Positions 14,345 to 22,850 of a stretch of 64,000 nt of DNA are shown here, piece by piece. Position 1 is the first letter of the stretch. The number at the start of each line of letters is the position of its first letter. The stretch is from Frankia alni ACN14a (lineage in GTDB: Bacteria > Actinomycetota > Actinomycetes > Frankiales > Frankiaceae). Made by a program: the position numbers and the translations under genes. Where the stretch lies: positions 4,830,962-4,894,961 of the forward strand of contig NC_008278.1 of NCBI RefSeq assembly GCF_000058485.1. The letters run 5' to 3'. The notes below the pieces were generated by a model, which was not told the origin of the DNA, did no database searches, and saw only the letters and a list, made by a program, of their open reading frames with translations.

Positions 14345-17300
14345 GTGGTCGTGAGTCTCACCCTCCTGGACGGGGTGCGCTGGGAGGGCGCCCCGGTGGC
14401 GGGCGACCGGCCGCAGGCGCTGCTGGCGGCGCTGGCGTCCGAGTACGGGCGGCCGGTGCGGGCGGAGCGGCTGGTCGAGATGATCTGGTGCGGGGAGCCG
14501 TTGGCCAATCCGACCAAGGGGCTGCAGGTGGTCGTCTCCCGGACCAGGGCGGCCTGCGGTGCCGGCGCGGTGGTGCGCGACGGCGACGGCTACCGGCTCG
14601 GCCTCCCGCCGGCGCAGGTCGACAGCTGCCTGCTCGGCCAGCTGGTGGCCGAGGCCGCCGGACTCGTCGCGGCCGATCCGCGGGCCGCCGCCGCGCGGGC
14701 CCGCGCGGCGCTCGAACTCGGCGCGTCACTGCCGACGGTGCCCGCGGACGACCGGGGGACGCTCGCCGACGTCCGCCGGGCGGCCGGGCGCGACCTGGCG
14801 GCGGCCCGGCTGCTGCTGGCCCGGGTCGCGAGCCGGACTGGCCGGCACGCCGAGGCACTCCCGCTGTTGGAGACGGCCCACGCAGGGCGGCCCGACGACG
14901 AGGGCCTGCTGGCCGACCTGCTGCGCAGCGAGGCCGCGGTGCGCGGGCCCGGGGCGGCCCTGCACCGCTTCGAGGGCTACCGCCGGGACCTGCGGGAGCG
15001 GCTGGGCACCGGCCCCGGTGAGGCGCTCATCCGGATGCAACGCGAACTGCTCGCCCTCGACCGGCCGCCCGTCCGCGACGGGATCCAGTACGACGCCACC
15101 GCCCTGCTGGGCCGCCAGCACGACGTCGACCGGCTGCGGGCGCTGCTGGACCGGTCCCGGGTGGTGTCGATCGTCGGGCCGGGGGGTCTGGGCAAGACCC
15201 GCCTGGCGTACCTGCTCGCCCGGGACAGCGCGCTGCCGGCGGTGCATGTCGTCCCCCTCGCCGGGGTGACGGCGCCCGAGGACCTGCTCGGCGAGATCGG
15301 CGCCGCGCTCGGGGTCCGCGACTCCATCGGCGAGCGCCGGGTGCTGACCCCGGCGCGACGCGCCGACCTGCGCACCCGCATCGCCGCGCGGCTCGCCCGG
15401 GGGCCGACCCTGCTGCTGCTGGACAACTGCGAGCACCTCGTCGTCGCGGTCGCCGAGCTCGTCGCCTTCCTGGTCACGGCCACCGCCGACCTGCGGGTGC
15501 TCACGACGAGCCGCGCCCCGCTGGCGATCAGCGCCGAACGGGTCTACCTGCTCGGGGAACTGGCCCGCGCCGACGCGATCGAGCTGTTCTGCCAGCGCGC
15601 CGCCGCCGCCCGACCCACCGTCCGGCTCGACCATGCGGTGATCGGCCGGATCGTCGACCGGCTCGACGGGCTGCCGCTGGCGATCGAGCTGGCGGCGGCG
15701 CGGGTCCGGGCGATGTCGGTGGAGGACGTCGACCGGCGGCTGACGGACCGGTTCACCCTGTTGCGCGGCGGCGACCGGGCCGCACCGGATCGCCACCGCA
15801 CGCTGCTCGCGGTGATCGACTGGTCGTGGAACCTGCTGGCGGAGCCGGAGCGGCGCTCGCTGCGCCGGCTGGCGGTCTTCCCGGACGGTTTCACCCTCGC
15901 CGCGGCGGAGGAGGTCCTCGCCGCCTCCACTGACGGCTCCGACCCCGGAGGCGGCTCCGACCCCGGAGGCGGCTCCGATCCCGTGGACGGCTCCGATCCC
16001 ATGGAGACGGTGCAGAACCTCGTCGACCAGTCGTTGCTGAGCGTGCGCGAGTCAGCCGGCGGGGTGCGCTACCGGATGTTGGAGACGGTCCGGGAGTTCG
16101 GCTGGCTGCGGCTGGCCGAGTGCGGCGAGCAGGCGTCGGCCCGGCGGGCCCGGCGGGACTGGGCGGTCGGCCACGCGGCCCGACACAGCGCGCAGCTGTC
16201 GACCGAGCGGCAGTTCACGGCGATCGACGCGATCGCGGCCGAGGAGACGAACCTCGCCGACGAACTGCGGACCGCGCTGGCCGGCGACGACGCCGAGACG
16301 GTCGCGCGCCTGGTGACCGTGCTCGAACTGTTCTGGACGATCCGCGGCGAACACGTCCGGATGATGACGTTGATCGACGCGGTCACCACGGTGCTGTCCG
16401 GCTGGGCGCCGCCGCCCGGACTGGTGCCGGTGGCGTTGGCCGCCGGGACCGCCGTGGCGAGAACCGCGGTTTTCATGGGCGACGGGGCCCTCCCGCCGCA
16501 GCTGCGTGACCTGCTGGCACGGCTGGCCCCCCACGCGGGAGACGATCCGTCGCTGGTCGGCGGGGCCCGAGTGCTCCTCGCGCTCGCCCCGGCAGAGTCC
16601 GTCGAGTCCGTCGAGACGGCCGAGACGGCCGAGACGCGGCTCGCGCGGCTGGCGGACGCCTCCGACCGGCACACCCGCCTGCACGCCCTGGTGTGGCTGA
16701 CCCATCTGCGGGAGAACGTCGGCGACGTGCGGGCCTCGGCCGCGACCGCCACCCGCGCGCTGGCACTCGCCGCGCCGCAGGACGGGCCGTGGCTGGCGGC
16801 CATGGTGCACACCCGGCTCACCGAACTGACGATGCAGCTCGGCGATCTGCCGGCCGCGCGTGCCCACGCCTCGGCGGCCCTGCCGGTCCTGGAGCGTCTC
16901 GGTGCCCACGACGATGTCGCGCAGCTGCGGGTGCTGCTGGCGCTCGACGCCGTCAACGACGGCCGGCTCGACGCGGCCGAGCGCCATCTCGCCCGGATCG
17001 GCTCGCCCAGCGACACGCTGCACAGCGGCCCGATGATGGCGGCGATCGGCCGGGCGGAGGTCGCGCTCGCCCGCGGCGACACCGCCGGCGGTCTGCGCCG
17101 CTACCTGGACGCGGCGCGGGCGCTGCGGGCGATGCGCTGGCCCGGCATCGAAGCGACCGGCGTCGAGCCCTGGGCGCTCGTCGCGGACGCGGTGACGCTG
17201 GCCGCGTTCACCTGGCACGCGACCGCCGACGACGACCTCGCCACCGGCCACGAGCTGTTCCGCTCCGGTCTGCTGCGGTGCGTCGGCGCGCTGCGGCGCG

Positions 17301-17767
17301 GCCACACCGCGATCGACTATCCGGCCTGCGGGACGCTGCTGTTCGCACTCGGAGCCTGGGGCCTTCGCGCCGCCCGGCCGACCGGGACGACGGCGCGGGA
17401 GGCGGTGGAGCTGCTCGCGCTGGCGCAGCGGTTCTCCTACGTGGCGACGATCCCGTCGCTGGCCTGGGCACGGGTCGAGGCGCTCGCGGAGCGCCGGGCG
17501 CCCGGCGCGCTCCCGGCGGCCCGGGCGGGCGACGACGATCGGCGCCCGGCGCAGCTGCTCGACGAGGCGCGTGTCCTCGTCGAGCGGCTGGCCGGACGGC
17601 TCGACGACGTGTCGCCGGGCCACGGGTCACAGGTGGCGCTTGTAGCTGGCGACCGACAGCGGCATGAAGATCACGACCACGGCGAACCCGGTGAGCAGCG
17701 TCCAGCCCACCTGCCCGGTGATCACGCCGTTGTTGGCCAGGTCCCGGGTGGCGGAGACGAGATGTGA
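14345..17767 (+). CDS. AfsR/SARP-like regulator: winged helix, BTAD, NB-ARC ATPase and TPR-type repeats
   Basis: A 1140-residue STAND-type transcription regulator. Residues 1-85 form an OmpR-type winged helix (VSLTLLDGVRWEG, then RLVEMIWCGEP and LQVVVSRTRA). Residues ~95-235 are a BTAD domain. An NB-ARC-type ATPase follows, with Walker A GPGGLGKTRLA near 278 and Walker B-like LLLLDNCEHLV near 358. Then come the GLPLAIELAAARVRAM and IDWSWNLLAEPER blocks typical of the AfsR/LuxR_LAL group, and TPR-like helices. An 18-bp repeat at 15932-16003 encodes a Gly/Ser/Asp/Pro linker. The last ~47 codons run antisense through the 3' end of the convergent permease gene (17627-17767) and look unlike the family, so the original stop has probably been lost. 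GTG start; it may control the adjacent exporter, but that is inference. Confidence 0.88.
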   Translation: MVVSLTLLDGVRWEGAPVAGDRPQALLAALASEYGRPVRAERLVEMIWCGEPLANPTKGLQVVVSRTRAACGAGAVVRDGDGYRLGLPPAQVDSCLLGQLVAEAAGLVAADPRAAAARARAALELGASLPTVPADDRGTLADVRRAAGRDLAAARLLLARVASRTGRHAEALPLLETAHAGRPDDEGLLADLLRSEAAVRGPGAALHRFEGYRRDLRERLGTGPGEALIRMQRELLALDRPPVRDGIQYDATALLGRQHDVDRLRALLDRSRVVSIVGPGGLGKTRLAYLLARDSALPAVHVVPLAGVTAPEDLLGEIGAALGVRDSIGERRVLTPARRADLRTRIAARLARGPTLLLLDNCEHLVVAVAELVAFLVTATADLRVLTTSRAPLAISAERVYLLGELARADAIELFCQRAAAARPTVRLDHAVIGRIVDRLDGLPLAIELAAARVRAMSVEDVDRRLTDRFTLLRGGDRAAPDRHRTLLAVIDWSWNLLAEPERRSLRRLAVFPDGFTLAAAEEVLAASTDGSDPGGGSDPGGGSDPVDGSDPMETVQNLVDQSLLSVRESAGGVRYRMLETVREFGWLRLAECGEQASARRARRDWAVGHAARHSAQLSTERQFTAIDAIAAEETNLADELRTALAGDDAETVARLVTVLELFWTIRGEHVRMMTLIDAVTTVLSGWAPPPGLVPVALAAGTAVARTAVFMGDGALPPQLRDLLARLAPHAGDDPSLVGGARVLLALAPAESVESVETAETAETRLARLADASDRHTRLHALVWLTHLRENVGDVRASAATATRALALAAPQDGPWLAAMVHTRLTELTMQLGDLPAARAHASAALPVLERLGAHDDVAQLRVLLALDAVNDGRLDAAERHLARIGSPSDTLHSGPMMAAIGRAEVALARGDTAGGLRRYLDAARALRAMRWPGIEATGVEPWALVADAVTLAAFTWHATADDDLATGHELFRSGLLRCVGALRRGHTAIDYPACGTLLFALGAWGLRAARPTGTTAREAVELLALAQRFSYVATIPSLAWARVEALAERRAPGALPAARAGDDDRRPAQLLDEARVLVERLAGRLDDVSPGHGSQVALVAGDRQRHEDHDHGEPGEQRPAHLPGDHAVVGQVPGGGDEM
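15932..16003 (+). repeat. 18-bp tandem repeat x4 inside the SARP-like regulator
   Basis: Four in-frame units starting at 15932, 15950, 15968 and 15986 encode (D/G)GSDP(G/V/M) and form a flexible linker after the NB-ARC module. The first two units are nearly identical; the last two carry GAT for GAC. Confidence 0.9.
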
Positions 17768-18484
17768 CACCGGGTTGACCTTGGTGAAGGTCTCCAACCA
17801 GCCCGGCATCGTCTTCGACGGCACGAACGCGTTGGACAGGAAGGTCAGCGGGAAGAGGATCATCATCGAGATGCCCTGCACGCCGCGGGCGCTGCGGGCG
17901 ACCGTGCCGATCCAGGTGAACGCCCACGCGATCGCCCAGCCGGTGAGGACCGCCAGCACGATCGCGCCGAGCACACCGAGCACCCCGCCGCCGGGTCGGT
18001 AGCCGAGGATCAGGCCCATGATGTAGGTCAGGCTCGCCGCGATCAGGTACCGGACCAGGTCGGCGACCATCGGCCCGGCCAGTGGGGCGATCCGGGACAT
18101 CGGCAGCGACCGGAACCGGTCGAAGACCCCCTTGTCCATGTCCTCCCGCAGCTGCGTCCCGGTGGCCATGCAGGTGGTGAGCACGGTCTGGGCGACGATG
18201 CCGGGAATCAGCAGCGGCAGGTAGCTGTGGACGTCGCCGGAGATCGCGCCGCCGAACACGTAGGCGAACATCGCGGTGAACAGCAGCGGTTGCAGCGCGA
18301 CGTCGAAGAACTGCTCCGGGTTGCGGCGCATCTTCTTCAACGCCCGCCACGCCATCGCGAGGGTCTGGGTGAGGGTGTCCCCCACCCCGGCGCGGGCCCG
18401 CGTGCGGGCGACGGCGGCGGCCGGGTCGGCGGCCGGGGCCGGTCGCGGGCGCGCGGCGGTCGGATCGTCGAGGACGGTGGTCAT
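17627..18484 (-). CDS. ABC-2 type transporter permease (DrrB-like)
   Basis: A 285-residue exporter membrane subunit. The N-terminal ~30 residues are a Pro/Ala-rich cytoplasmic tail; the ABC2 domain follows, starting TLAMAWRALKKMRRNPEQFF. Six hydrophobic helices and the family block LPLLIPGIVAQTVLTTCMAT, then DRFRSLPMSRIAPL are present. NAFVPSKTMPGWLETFTKVNPVSHL is the conserved late DrrB signature. The ATG overlaps the stop of the ATPase gene (ATGA), so the two subunits are coupled. Such pairs export anthracyclines, glycolipids or other hydrophobic metabolites; the substrate here is unknown. Its 3' end overlaps the convergent regulator ORF by 141 bp. Confidence 0.93.
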   Translation of the reverse strand: MTTVLDDPTAARPRPAPAADPAAAVARTRARAGVGDTLTQTLAMAWRALKKMRRNPEQFFDVALQPLLFTAMFAYVFGGAISGDVHSYLPLLIPGIVAQTVLTTCMATGTQLREDMDKGVFDRFRSLPMSRIAPLAGPMVADLVRYLIAASLTYIMGLILGYRPGGGVLGVLGAIVLAVLTGWAIAWAFTWIGTVARSARGVQGISMMILFPLTFLSNAFVPSKTMPGWLETFTKVNPVSHLVSATRDLANNGVITGQVGWTLLTGFAVVVIFMPLSVASYKRHL

Positions 18485-19530
18485 CGGGCCATCTCCGTGG
18501 GGGTGTCGTCGAGGCTGGGCGTGTCCTGGCCGGGAACGGTTCCGACCGGGCCGCCGGCGTCGGTCGGGCCGCCGGCACCGGGGTCCGGCGCGGTGCCGTG
18601 GCCGGTGAGGGCGAAGAAGACCTCGTCGAGGGTCGGCTTGGCGACGCTGACCGAGGCGATTCCGACGCCGGCCTCGCGCAGCGCGATCAGCACGTCGGCG
18701 GCCCGGTCGGCGACGTCGAGCGGAACGTTGAGCCGGCCGGACTCCGGGGTGGTGACCGGCTCCTCGCCGAGCACGCGGTGCACCACCGCGCGGGCAAGCG
18801 CCTGGTCGGCCCCGGGAGCGAGCTGGAGTTGCAGGGTCGAGTCGCCGACCTGGGTCTTCAGTTCGTCCGGCGTGCCCTCGGCGACCTTGCGGCCGTGGTC
18901 GATCACGCAGACCCGGTCGGCGAGCTGGTCGGCCTCGTCCAGGTACTGCGTGGTGAGCAGGACGGTGCAGCCATCGTCGACGAGCTCCCGGATGGTGTCC
19001 CACATCTGGCCGCGGGTGCGCGGGTCGAGGCCGGTCGTCGGTTCGTCCAGGAAGATCAGCGGCGGCCGGGTGATGAGGGAGGCGGCGAGGTCGAGGCGGC
19101 GGCGCATCCCGCCGGAGAACGCCGAGATCCGCCGCTCGGCGGCCTCGCCCAGGCCGAACTGCTCCAGCAGCCGGCGCGCGGTGGCACGCGCGTCCGCCGA
19201 GCGCAGGCCCTGCAGCCGGCCGAACAGCCACAGGTTCTCCGCGGCGGTGAGGTCCTCGTCCACCGAGGCGTACTGGCCGGTCACGCCGATGAGCTGGCGG
19301 ACCCGGTGGGGCTCGGCGGCGACGTCGACACCGAAGATCTCGGCCCGGCCGCCGTCGATCGGCAGCAGCGTGGCCAGCATCTTCAGCATCGTCGTCTTGC
19401 CGGCGCCGTTGGGCCCGAGGACCCCGAAGATCTCGCCGTGGTGCACCTCGAGATCGATCTCGTCGACGGCGCGGACATCGCCGAACTTTTTGACCAGGCC
19501 TCCGGCCTGGACAGCGGGCGTTGGTGTCAC
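18481..19530 (-). CDS. ABC transporter ATPase, daunorubicin-resistance (DrrA) family
   Basis: A 349-residue ATPase. Walker A GPNGAGKTTM, Q-loop TGQYASVDEDLTAAENL, signature FSGGMRRRLD, Walker B LIFLDEPTTGLD and the H-loop region VLLTTQYLDEADQL are all present. LVKKFGDVRAVDEIDLEVHHGE opens the domain and the ~80-residue C-terminal DrrA extension ends in SVAKPTLDEVFFALTGHG. I chose the GTG at 19530 because GGAAGGAAG sits just upstream; a longer ORF begins at 19584. The ~25-residue tail after the family core is Gly/Pro/Thr-rich. It should energise the permease encoded immediately downstream. Confidence 0.93.
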   Translation of the reverse strand: MTPTPAVQAGGLVKKFGDVRAVDEIDLEVHHGEIFGVLGPNGAGKTTMLKMLATLLPIDGGRAEIFGVDVAAEPHRVRQLIGVTGQYASVDEDLTAAENLWLFGRLQGLRSADARATARRLLEQFGLGEAAERRISAFSGGMRRRLDLAASLITRPPLIFLDEPTTGLDPRTRGQMWDTIRELVDDGCTVLLTTQYLDEADQLADRVCVIDHGRKVAEGTPDELKTQVGDSTLQLQLAPGADQALARAVVHRVLGEEPVTTPESGRLNVPLDVADRAADVLIALREAGVGIASVSVAKPTLDEVFFALTGHGTAPDPGAGGPTDAGGPVGTVPGQDTPSLDDTPTEMAR

Positions 19531-19670
19531 ACGACTTCCTTCCACGGGATGCGGGCCTGCCACCACGGGACGCAGGCAGGGCACGACAGGGCGAGCGCGC
19601 TGAACAGGACGCTAGACAACGGCGGTATCACCGCCCCTACACGCCGGTTTCACCCGCCTTCGGCTGTGCC

Positions 19671-19730
19671 TCTGGCTCGGCCGACAGGCGTCTGGCTCGG
19701 CCGACAGGCGTCCGGCTCAGCCGACAGGCG
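19671..19730. repeat. 20-bp tandem repeat x3 straddling the stop codon of the GlxA-type regulator
   Basis: Units at 19671-19690, 19691-19710 and 19711-19730 share the consensus TCTGGCTCGGCCGACAGGCG; the first two are identical. The stop codon of the minus-strand gene (19717-19719) lies inside the third unit. The rest of 19531-19716 has no gene I can support. Confidence 0.95.
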
Positions 19731-20712
19731 TCCGGCCTGCGCCGTCCGGCGAGCGGGTGTCGGCGAACGTGGCCCGGTAGGCGGCCGGAGCGACGCCGAG
19801 GATGCGACGGAAGTGCGGGCGCAGGGCGACGGCGTCGGCGAAGCCGACTCGGCGGGCGAGGGCGTCCACGGACAGGCCGGGTGACTCCAGCAGTCGCTGC
19901 GCCCACAGGACCCGCTGGGTGAGCAGCCACTGCAGCGGCGAGCTGCCGGTGTGCGCGCGGAAGCGCCGGTCGAAGGTGCGCCGGCTCAGGTGAACGTGAC
20001 GGGCCATCGCGTCGACATCCAGGTCGGCGTCGCCCAGCCGGTCCAGCGCGAAGACGATCGCGGCCGCGACCGGATTCCCCTGGGTGACGGGCGGCACCGG
20101 TCGTTCGATGTACTGGGCCTGACCGCCTGTCCGGTGCGGCGCGACGACGAGGGAACGCGCGACCGCGTTCGCGGCGGCGGACCCGCGGGCCCGGCGCAGC
20201 AGATGCAGGCACGCGTCGATCCCCGCGGCGCTGCCCGCGCTGGTCACGATGTCACCCTCGTCGACGTAGAGCACGTCCGCGTCGACCGTCGCCCGCGGAT
20301 GATCGGCGGCGAGCCGGGCAGCGAACCGCCAGTGTGTGGTGACCCGCCGTCCGTCGAGCAGGCCGGCGGCGCCCAGGACGAACGCGCCGAGGCACAGGCC
20401 GGCGACGACGGCACCACCGTCGCGCGCCGCCACGAGGGCCGCGAGCAGCGCCTCCGGCGCAGGCGCGCCGCCCGGCACACGCCAGCCCGGCACGATCACC
20501 GTGCCGGCCGCGTCGAGCGCGTCGAGACCGTGCGGCGGATCGACGACGATCCCGGCCGAGGTGGTGAGCGGGCCCGGTTCGGCGGCGACCGCCAGCACCG
20601 TGTGGGCCGGCACCTCGGGGTGGACCGGGCCGAACACCCGGGTCGGGATCGACGCCTCGAAGATCGGCATGTCCTGTCCGAACACGACGGCGACGGTGTC
20701 AGCGTCTCGCAC
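19717..20712 (-). CDS. GlxA/FtrA-type regulator: DJ-1/PfpI domain plus AraC helix-turn-helix
   Basis: A 331-residue regulator. The N-terminal ~190 residues are a class-I glutamine amidotransferase-like DJ-1/PfpI domain (VAVVFGQDMPIFEASIPTRV, nucleophile-elbow GLCLGAFVLGAAGLLDGR, and THWRFAARLA, then SAGSAAGIDACLHLLRR). The C-terminal ~100 residues are an AraC pair of helix-turn-helices (MARHVHLSRRTFDRRFRAHT, then VGFADAVALRPHFRRILGVAP). The group controls catabolic or stress genes in response to a ligand bound by the DJ-1 part. It is divergent from the isochorismatase-like gene at 20917, which it may control (inference). The C-terminal residues are encoded by a tandem repeat. Confidence 0.92.
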   Translation of the reverse strand: MRDADTVAVVFGQDMPIFEASIPTRVFGPVHPEVPAHTVLAVAAEPGPLTTSAGIVVDPPHGLDALDAAGTVIVPGWRVPGGAPAPEALLAALVAARDGGAVVAGLCLGAFVLGAAGLLDGRRVTTHWRFAARLAADHPRATVDADVLYVDEGDIVTSAGSAAGIDACLHLLRRARGSAAANAVARSLVVAPHRTGGQAQYIERPVPPVTQGNPVAAAIVFALDRLGDADLDVDAMARHVHLSRRTFDRRFRAHTGSSPLQWLLTQRVLWAQRLLESPGLSVDALARRVGFADAVALRPHFRRILGVAPAAYRATFADTRSPDGAGRTPVG

Positions 20713-20916
20713 CAGAGCCTCGCTCCCCTCGCGCGCCGGCGCCCGATGGCTTGAATCTATCGAACGATGGCCTTCAGGTCACTCTCGCCGCGGCGGCGCA
20801 GCACGGACGCTGGTCTGCGTCGGCCGGACCGACTCCCAACGCGGGCAAAGCGGGTGGGCGCCGGGCCGGGAGCCGCCGGGCCTGCCGCCGCCTGGACCAG
20901 CAGGGAGGAACCACCG

Positions 20917-21570
20917 ATGGTCAACCGCGCACTTGTCGTCATCGACGTCCAGCGGGAGTACGAGGAGGGAGCACTACCGATCGCCTACCCGCCGCTCACG
21001 GAATCGCTGGCCTCGATCGGCCGCGCGATGGACGCCGCCCGCCACCGCGGCGTGCCGATCGCCGTGATCCAGCAGGACGCCCCGGCCACATCCCCGATCT
21101 TCGCCGTCGGGACCACCGGCTGGCAGCTTCATCCCGTGGTCGCCGACCGCCCCAGCGACACGCTGTTCACCAAGCGGCTACCCGGGGCATTCACCGGCAC
21201 CGGGCTGGAGAGGTGGTTGCGCGAGCGAGCGGTCGACACCGTCACGCTGGTCGGTTACATGACGCAACACTGCGTGGACACCACCGCACGGCAGGCCTCG
21301 CATGCCGGGTTCGCCGTCGAGGTCCTCGAGGACGCGACCGGCACGCTGGACTACCGCAACGAGGTGGGCGCGGTGGACGCGCGCACCCTGCACACCACCG
21401 TCCTCACGGTCCTGCACACCGGGTTCGCCGCCGTCGCCACCACGGACGCCTGGCTCGCCGCACTGGCCGCCGACCGCCGCCTCCCCGCCGGCTCGGTGCC
21501 CTCGTCCACCGGCGTCCCGGACTCCCCCCGATCCTCCTCCCCCCGATCCTCCTCCCCCCGATCCTCGTAG
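20917..21570 (+). CDS. Isochorismatase-like cysteine hydrolase
   Basis: A 217-residue hydrolase. The triad is visible: Asp10 in ALVVIDVQREY, Lys86 in FTKRLPGAF and Cys119 in TQHCVDTTARQASHAG, with the cis-peptide VGYMTQ just before. Relatives hydrolyse amides (nicotinamidase, carbamoylsarcosine amidase) or vinyl ethers. AGGGAGGAA 8 nt upstream fixes the ATG at 20917 against a longer ORF from 20767 with an Arg-rich leader. The C-terminus ends in three SPRSS copies from a 15-bp tandem repeat (21523-21567), the last one next to the stop codon. Likely regulated by the divergent GlxA-type protein. Confidence 0.9.
   Translation: MVNRALVVIDVQREYEEGALPIAYPPLTESLASIGRAMDAARHRGVPIAVIQQDAPATSPIFAVGTTGWQLHPVVADRPSDTLFTKRLPGAFTGTGLERWLRERAVDTVTLVGYMTQHCVDTTARQASHAGFAVEVLEDATGTLDYRNEVGAVDARTLHTTVLTVLHTGFAAVATTDAWLAALAADRRLPAGSVPSSTGVPDSPRSSSPRSSSPRSS
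21523..21567 (+). repeat. 15-bp tandem repeat x3 at the hydrolase 3' end
   Basis: Unit TCCCCCCGATCCTCC at 21523, 21538 and 21553; the stop TAG follows the third unit immediately. It encodes SPRSS. Confidence 0.92.
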
Positions 21571-21643
21571 ACGGGACGGCACGCCCCTGCCGTTCCCGGT
21601 TACGGGGTACACCGTGTCGGCAGGTGAACTAACGTCCCAGGCC

Positions 21644-22129
21644 ATGACGACGGACCACATCGCCGGGCACCTGCGGGTCGGCGGCCACCCGCCCGGGGGC
21701 GTGCGGGACAGCGCCGACGTGCGGGTGGAGCAGCACCGCCTGCCGCAGACGTACGCCGCGTTCGCCGCGCTGCGCGACGCGACCGGCGAGCAGACCGCGG
21801 CGGTGCTTCAGGTCCTCGCGCTCTACGGCCACGCGGTCGACAACGGCGACGCGGAACTGCTGGCGCAGGTGTTCGTCGACCCGCCGGCCCTCGACGGCGC
21901 GACGTCCCCCGCGCACCACACCGTCAACACGGAGGTGAAGCAGGTCCCCGGCGGCCTGGCCGCCTGGAGTCGGCTGATCACGATCGCCGGCGACGGCAGC
22001 GTCGCGAGTGCCGACGTCGTCGACGTGCTCACCGAGACCCCCGCCGGCTGGCGGGTGGCCAGACGGGCCGTCCACCCGCGCCACGGCGGCCCGGCCGCCG
22101 TCGCCGACGGGCAGGCACCGTGGGCGTGA
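21644..22129 (+). CDS. NTF2/SnoaL-like domain protein, first of two
   Basis: A 161-residue protein. After ~55 residues (VEQHRLPQTYAAFAALRDAT) comes an NTF2-like cone fold: VLALYGHAVDNGDAELLAQVF near the N-terminus of the domain and DVVDVLTETPAGWRVARRAV at its end, the usual last two strands with a W. Polyketide-cyclase and ring-hydroxylating-dioxygenase small subunits share this fold, so no reaction can be assigned. No good ribosome binding site is visible; ATG 21644 was chosen as the first plausible start after the hydrolase. It overlaps the next, similar gene by 10 bp, suggesting a functional pair. Confidence 0.75.
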   Translation: MTTDHIAGHLRVGGHPPGGVRDSADVRVEQHRLPQTYAAFAALRDATGEQTAAVLQVLALYGHAVDNGDAELLAQVFVDPPALDGATSPAHHTVNTEVKQVPGGLAAWSRLITIAGDGSVASADVVDVLTETPAGWRVARRAVHPRHGGPAAVADGQAPWA

Positions 22130-22563
22130 GGATCGTGCCGGTCGACGCGGCCACCTACGCCGAGGTGTCCAGTCTGCTCGCCAAGCATCCGTACCTGTTC
22201 GACAACATCGCGCTGGACGCGGCGCCGACGGCGTACACCGACGACGCGGTCATGGGCGGGGCGCCGCTGGCCCAGGTCACGAGCGGTCTTCCGTTCGGGC
22301 GGGTGATGTTCCCGCACCACACCACCGACATCGCCGTGCACCGGGTCGACGACGACACGCTGCGAGTCTGGGCGAAGTACTTCGTCATCCGCGGCGACGG
22401 CACCGCAGGATCGGGTGACTACCAGGACACCGTGGTCCGCACGCCGCAGGGCTGGCGAATCGCCGAACGGTCCGTCACCCGCGGCAACCGACCCGCCGAC
22501 GACCCGGACGGCCCCTCCACACGGACCCTGTCCGTCACCACCTGGCTGCAGAACGAGAGTTGA
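22120..22563 (+). CDS. NTF2/SnoaL-like domain protein, second of two
   Basis: A 147-residue protein starting at a GTG 10 bp before the previous stop. YAEVSSLLAKHPYLFDNIAL, then DDTLRVWAKYFVIRGDGTAG and QDTVVRTPQGWRIAERSV fit an NTF2-like fold with the same terminal strand pair as its neighbour. The two may form a heterodimer. The stop overlaps the TTG of the following small gene. Confidence 0.78.
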   Translation: MGVRIVPVDAATYAEVSSLLAKHPYLFDNIALDAAPTAYTDDAVMGGAPLAQVTSGLPFGRVMFPHHTTDIAVHRVDDDTLRVWAKYFVIRGDGTAGSGDYQDTVVRTPQGWRIAERSVTRGNRPADDPDGPSTRTLSVTTWLQNES

Positions 22564-22769
22564 CCGGCCAGAAGGTCGGGGAAACACCGCTGACCGACCA
22601 GCAACTCGACTCCACCGGACCCGCCTATCTCTGGTACTACCTCCTCAAGGAGGCCGAGCTGCTGGGCGAGTCACGGCATCTCGGACCGGTCGGCACCCGG
22701 ATCGTGGCCGAGACGCTGGTCGAATTGACAAAACACCGATCCGCTCTCCTACCGATCGGTCTACCCTAG
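22560..22769 (+). CDS. Small protein resembling the C-terminal tail of haem peroxidases
   Basis: A 69-residue ORF beginning at a TTG overlapping the previous stop. PLTDQQLDSTGPAYLWYYLL, then EAELL and HLGPVGTRIVAETLVELTK closely match the last ~60 residues of bacterial animal-type haem peroxidases, whose typical ending is LGPVGGRIVAE. No catalytic peroxidase domain lies upstream. It is either a degenerate peroxidase tail or a free-standing small protein. The stop TAG abuts an ATG at 22770, and overlap-coupling with both neighbours favours translation. Confidence 0.55.
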   Translation: MTGQKVGETPLTDQQLDSTGPAYLWYYLLKEAELLGESRHLGPVGTRIVAETLVELTKHRSALLPIGLP

Positions 22770-22850
22770 ATGACAGCCGACGCTCGGCGGGCGTCGCTCC
22801 GAGCCAGGACACGGCGACGGCTCGCCCAGAACACACAAGGGGACGTTTCC

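Noticed and set aside
20767-20916. Longer N-terminus for the isochorismatase-like protein
   Set aside because: The extra 50 residues are Arg/Ser/Pro-rich and the strong AGGGAGGAA site directly precedes the later ATG.
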